From assembly GCA_943371535.1 (NCBI GenBank), contig CALRVE020000003.1, positions 115,885-179,884 on the forward strand: a stretch of 64,000 nucleotides of DNA, in the 5' to 3' direction. The notes beneath the pieces were generated by a model, which made no database searches, was not told the DNA's origin, and saw nothing but the letters and a program-made list of their open reading frames with translations. Positions 62,934 through 64,000 of this stretch are shown here, in pieces (position 1 is the first letter of the stretch; every line of letters starts with the position of its first letter). Source of the stretch: UBA1930 sp943371535. GTDB taxonomy: Bacteria; Bacteroidota; Bacteroidia; Chitinophagales; Chitinophagaceae. Both the position numbers and the translations under genes were made by a program.

Positions 62934-62941
62934 CAAATATA
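62934..62941 (-). promoter_or_regulatory. -7 box of the alpha/beta hydrolase gene
   Basis: TATATTTG on the minus strand, an exact TAnnTTTG match, seven bases before the ATG at 62926. Confidence 0.5.
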
Positions 62942-63720
62942 TGATGAAGGTAGTTATCATTGGTTCGGGAAATGTAGCAACCGTGTTTGCAAAGTTGCTT
63001 CATTTGCAGCAACACAAAATTGTGCAAGTGTATAGCAAACAATTATTGCATGCACAACAGTTGGCTGAAATGGTTGATGCTACTGCAATTGATGATGTAG
63101 CACTAATTAATCATTCTGCTGATATATACATTTTGGCTTTAGCTGATAAAGCTATAGAGTCAATTGCTAGCCAATTAAAATTGAATAACCAATTGGTAGT
63201 TCATACTGCAGGTTCGGTTTCAATCAATGTATTACAACAAGTAAGTAATAATTATGGTGTATTGTATCCTATTCAAAGTATGAGAAAAGAAATGAGTTTA
63301 TCAACGCCCATTCCTTTTGCAGTAGACGGAAGTTCTGTTACAGTAATTGAACAATTAACAGCATTGGCTAAAACATTGCATCCCAATGTAGTTCATTATA
63401 ATGATGAACAAAGATTGAAGCTTCATGTTGCAGCTATTTTTGCTTGCAATTTTGTAAACTATATGTATGTACAAAGTGCAAGTTTTTGTGCAAGTGAAAA
63501 TCTAGATTTTACAGTATTACAATCTTTAATAGAAGAAACTGCCAATCGGTTACAACTCAACCATCCAACAGAAGTATTTACTGGTCCAGCAGTTAGAGGA
63601 GATGTAAATACCATCAACAAACATCTTGAACTACTACAAGCTTATCCCAATTTACAAGAACTATATAAAATGTTGAGTGAGCAAATTATGGGGCAGTTTA
63701 AGGTGGAAGATAGAAGGTAG
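62941..63720 (+). CDS. DUF2520 / Rossmann-fold oxidoreductase-like protein
   Basis: 259 aa. VVIIGSGNVATVFAKLL is the N-terminal dinucleotide loop (GxGNVA), followed by DIYILALADKAIESIA, VVHTAGSVSINVL and LYPIQSMRKE, the family pattern of the DUF2520/ketopantoate-reductase-like fold. The C-terminal helical domain has AAIFACNFVNYMYVQSASFC and GPAVRGDVNTI. The last residues (VEDRR) are encoded by the start of a GGTAGA-type repeat tract, so the original C-terminus may have been altered. The start is ATG 62941 or 62944. Function unknown; reductase by fold. Confidence 0.88.
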   Translation: MMKVVIIGSGNVATVFAKLLHLQQHKIVQVYSKQLLHAQQLAEMVDATAIDDVALINHSADIYILALADKAIESIASQLKLNNQLVVHTAGSVSINVLQQVSNNYGVLYPIQSMRKEMSLSTPIPFAVDGSSVTVIEQLTALAKTLHPNVVHYNDEQRLKLHVAAIFACNFVNYMYVQSASFCASENLDFTVLQSLIEETANRLQLNHPTEVFTGPAVRGDVNTINKHLELLQAYPNLQELYKMLSEQIMGQFKVEDRR

Positions 63721-63900
63721 AGGGTAGAAGGTGAAAGGTATAGGGTTTAAGGTAGAGGGTAGAGGGTAGAGGGTAGAGTGAGAAAGGAATTAGGGATAAG
63801 GTATTAGGGTTTGTATTCTTTTGCGAATTACAATTACAGAAGGTAGCAGTAAGAATGTAAGAGATAGAAGTAATAAGGAATTAGGGATATGGGATTGTGT
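63700..63900. repeat. GGTAGA-type degenerate repeat tract after the DUF2520 gene
   Basis: The last codons of the gene and the following 180 bp carry many imperfect copies of AGGTAGAGGGTAGA and AATTAGGGATAAGG units. Units drift in length and sequence and no spacers recur, so it is not CRISPR. Nothing gene-like follows. Confidence 0.75.
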
Positions 63901-63938
63901 GTTTGTATTTACAGCACTATCTCATAAACTGTGTAAGT

Positions 63939-63984
63939 TTTAAAAGGGTCTAATTGGGGTTAACCCCAATTAGACCCTTTTAAA
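63939..63984. terminator. 46-bp perfect palindrome, bidirectional terminator-like
   Basis: Each base from 63939 to 63961 pairs exactly with its partner from 63962 to 63984, with center GTTAAC and arms containing AAGGGTCTAATTGGGG. A T-run (63985-63990) follows on the plus strand. Confidence 0.75.
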
Positions 63985-64000
63985 TTTTTTTCAATAATTT

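Noticed and set aside
63721..63900. CRISPR-like or telomere-like repeat
   Set aside because: Same reason: drifting units without spacers, in a chromosomal context.
1..64000. tRNA, rRNA, transposase or prophage genes
   Set aside because: None seen on reading the gaps and translated frames; a tRNA scan was not possible.

Overview
The window is AT-rich, densely coded DNA from a member of the Bacteroidota, most likely family Chitinophagaceae (family is inferred). Supporting signs are type IX secretion (T9SS) cargo with type A and type B C-terminal sorting domains, a PorP/SprF outer-membrane protein, a SusC/SusD pair, an ECF sigma factor resembling the TIGR02943 group, and promoters with a TAnnTTTG -7 box. 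I found no rRNA, tRNA, CRISPR array or transposase. Most of the window looks like stable chromosome with a few accessory inserts.

Layout. 1-2992 (minus): end of a restriction-modification locus, with a small motif-I methyltransferase, a GxxExxY protein, an Eco57I-type methylase with NPPY, and the N-terminus of a GIY-YIG/T5orf172-type protein cut by the window edge. 3.2-3.4 kb: possible small minus-strand transcript. 3.5-5.5 kb: M32 carboxypeptidase and a lipoprotein. 5.7-16.5 kb: two collinear giant PKD-repeat proteins (about 1600 aa each) followed by PorP/SprF, a T9SS surface module. 16.7-20.1 kb: peroxiredoxin, a cargo-less T9SS CTD protein, OsmC, an unknown envelope protein, lipoyl synthase. 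20.3-22.5 kb (minus): ECF sigma, mini zinc anti-sigma-like protein, YceI, outer-membrane protein. 22.6-22.9 kb: stacked intergenic repeats. 22.95-26.7 kb (minus): a tight four-gene UbiA / type III polyketide synthase / methyltransferase / FAD oxidoreductase operon, a probable biosynthetic cluster for a prenylated or lipidic phenolic compound. 26.9-31.6 kb: NamZ/DUF1343, sugar nucleotidyltransferase, PLP enzyme, secreted protein, LipB. 31.85-38.5 kb: RluD, then a two-gene SMC/MksE-like condensin system with neither kleisin nor Toprim partner, followed by a branched palindromic element and a lipoprotein. 38.6-52.9 kb: Pgk, an IorAB-type molybdenum hydroxylase, a WG-like secreted protein, a GT39-type glycosyltransferase, polyprenyl synthase, amino-acid permease, Fbp, CAP protein, small envelope proteins, ABC ATPase, DinB-like protein and Nudix hydrolase. 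53.1-60.9 kb: SusC/SusD and two tandemly duplicated T9SS cargo proteins. 61-64 kb: Gfo/Idh oxidoreductase, alpha/beta hydrolase, DUF2520 protein, a GGTAGA-type repeat and a 46-bp perfect palindrome.

The best candidates for something undescribed are the SMC/MksE pair lacking kleisin and nuclease, the UbiA-type III PKS operon, the complementary methyltransferase pair of the restriction locus, and the branched palindrome at 37.5 kb. All function calls come from reading motifs in the translated sequence; no database search was run.
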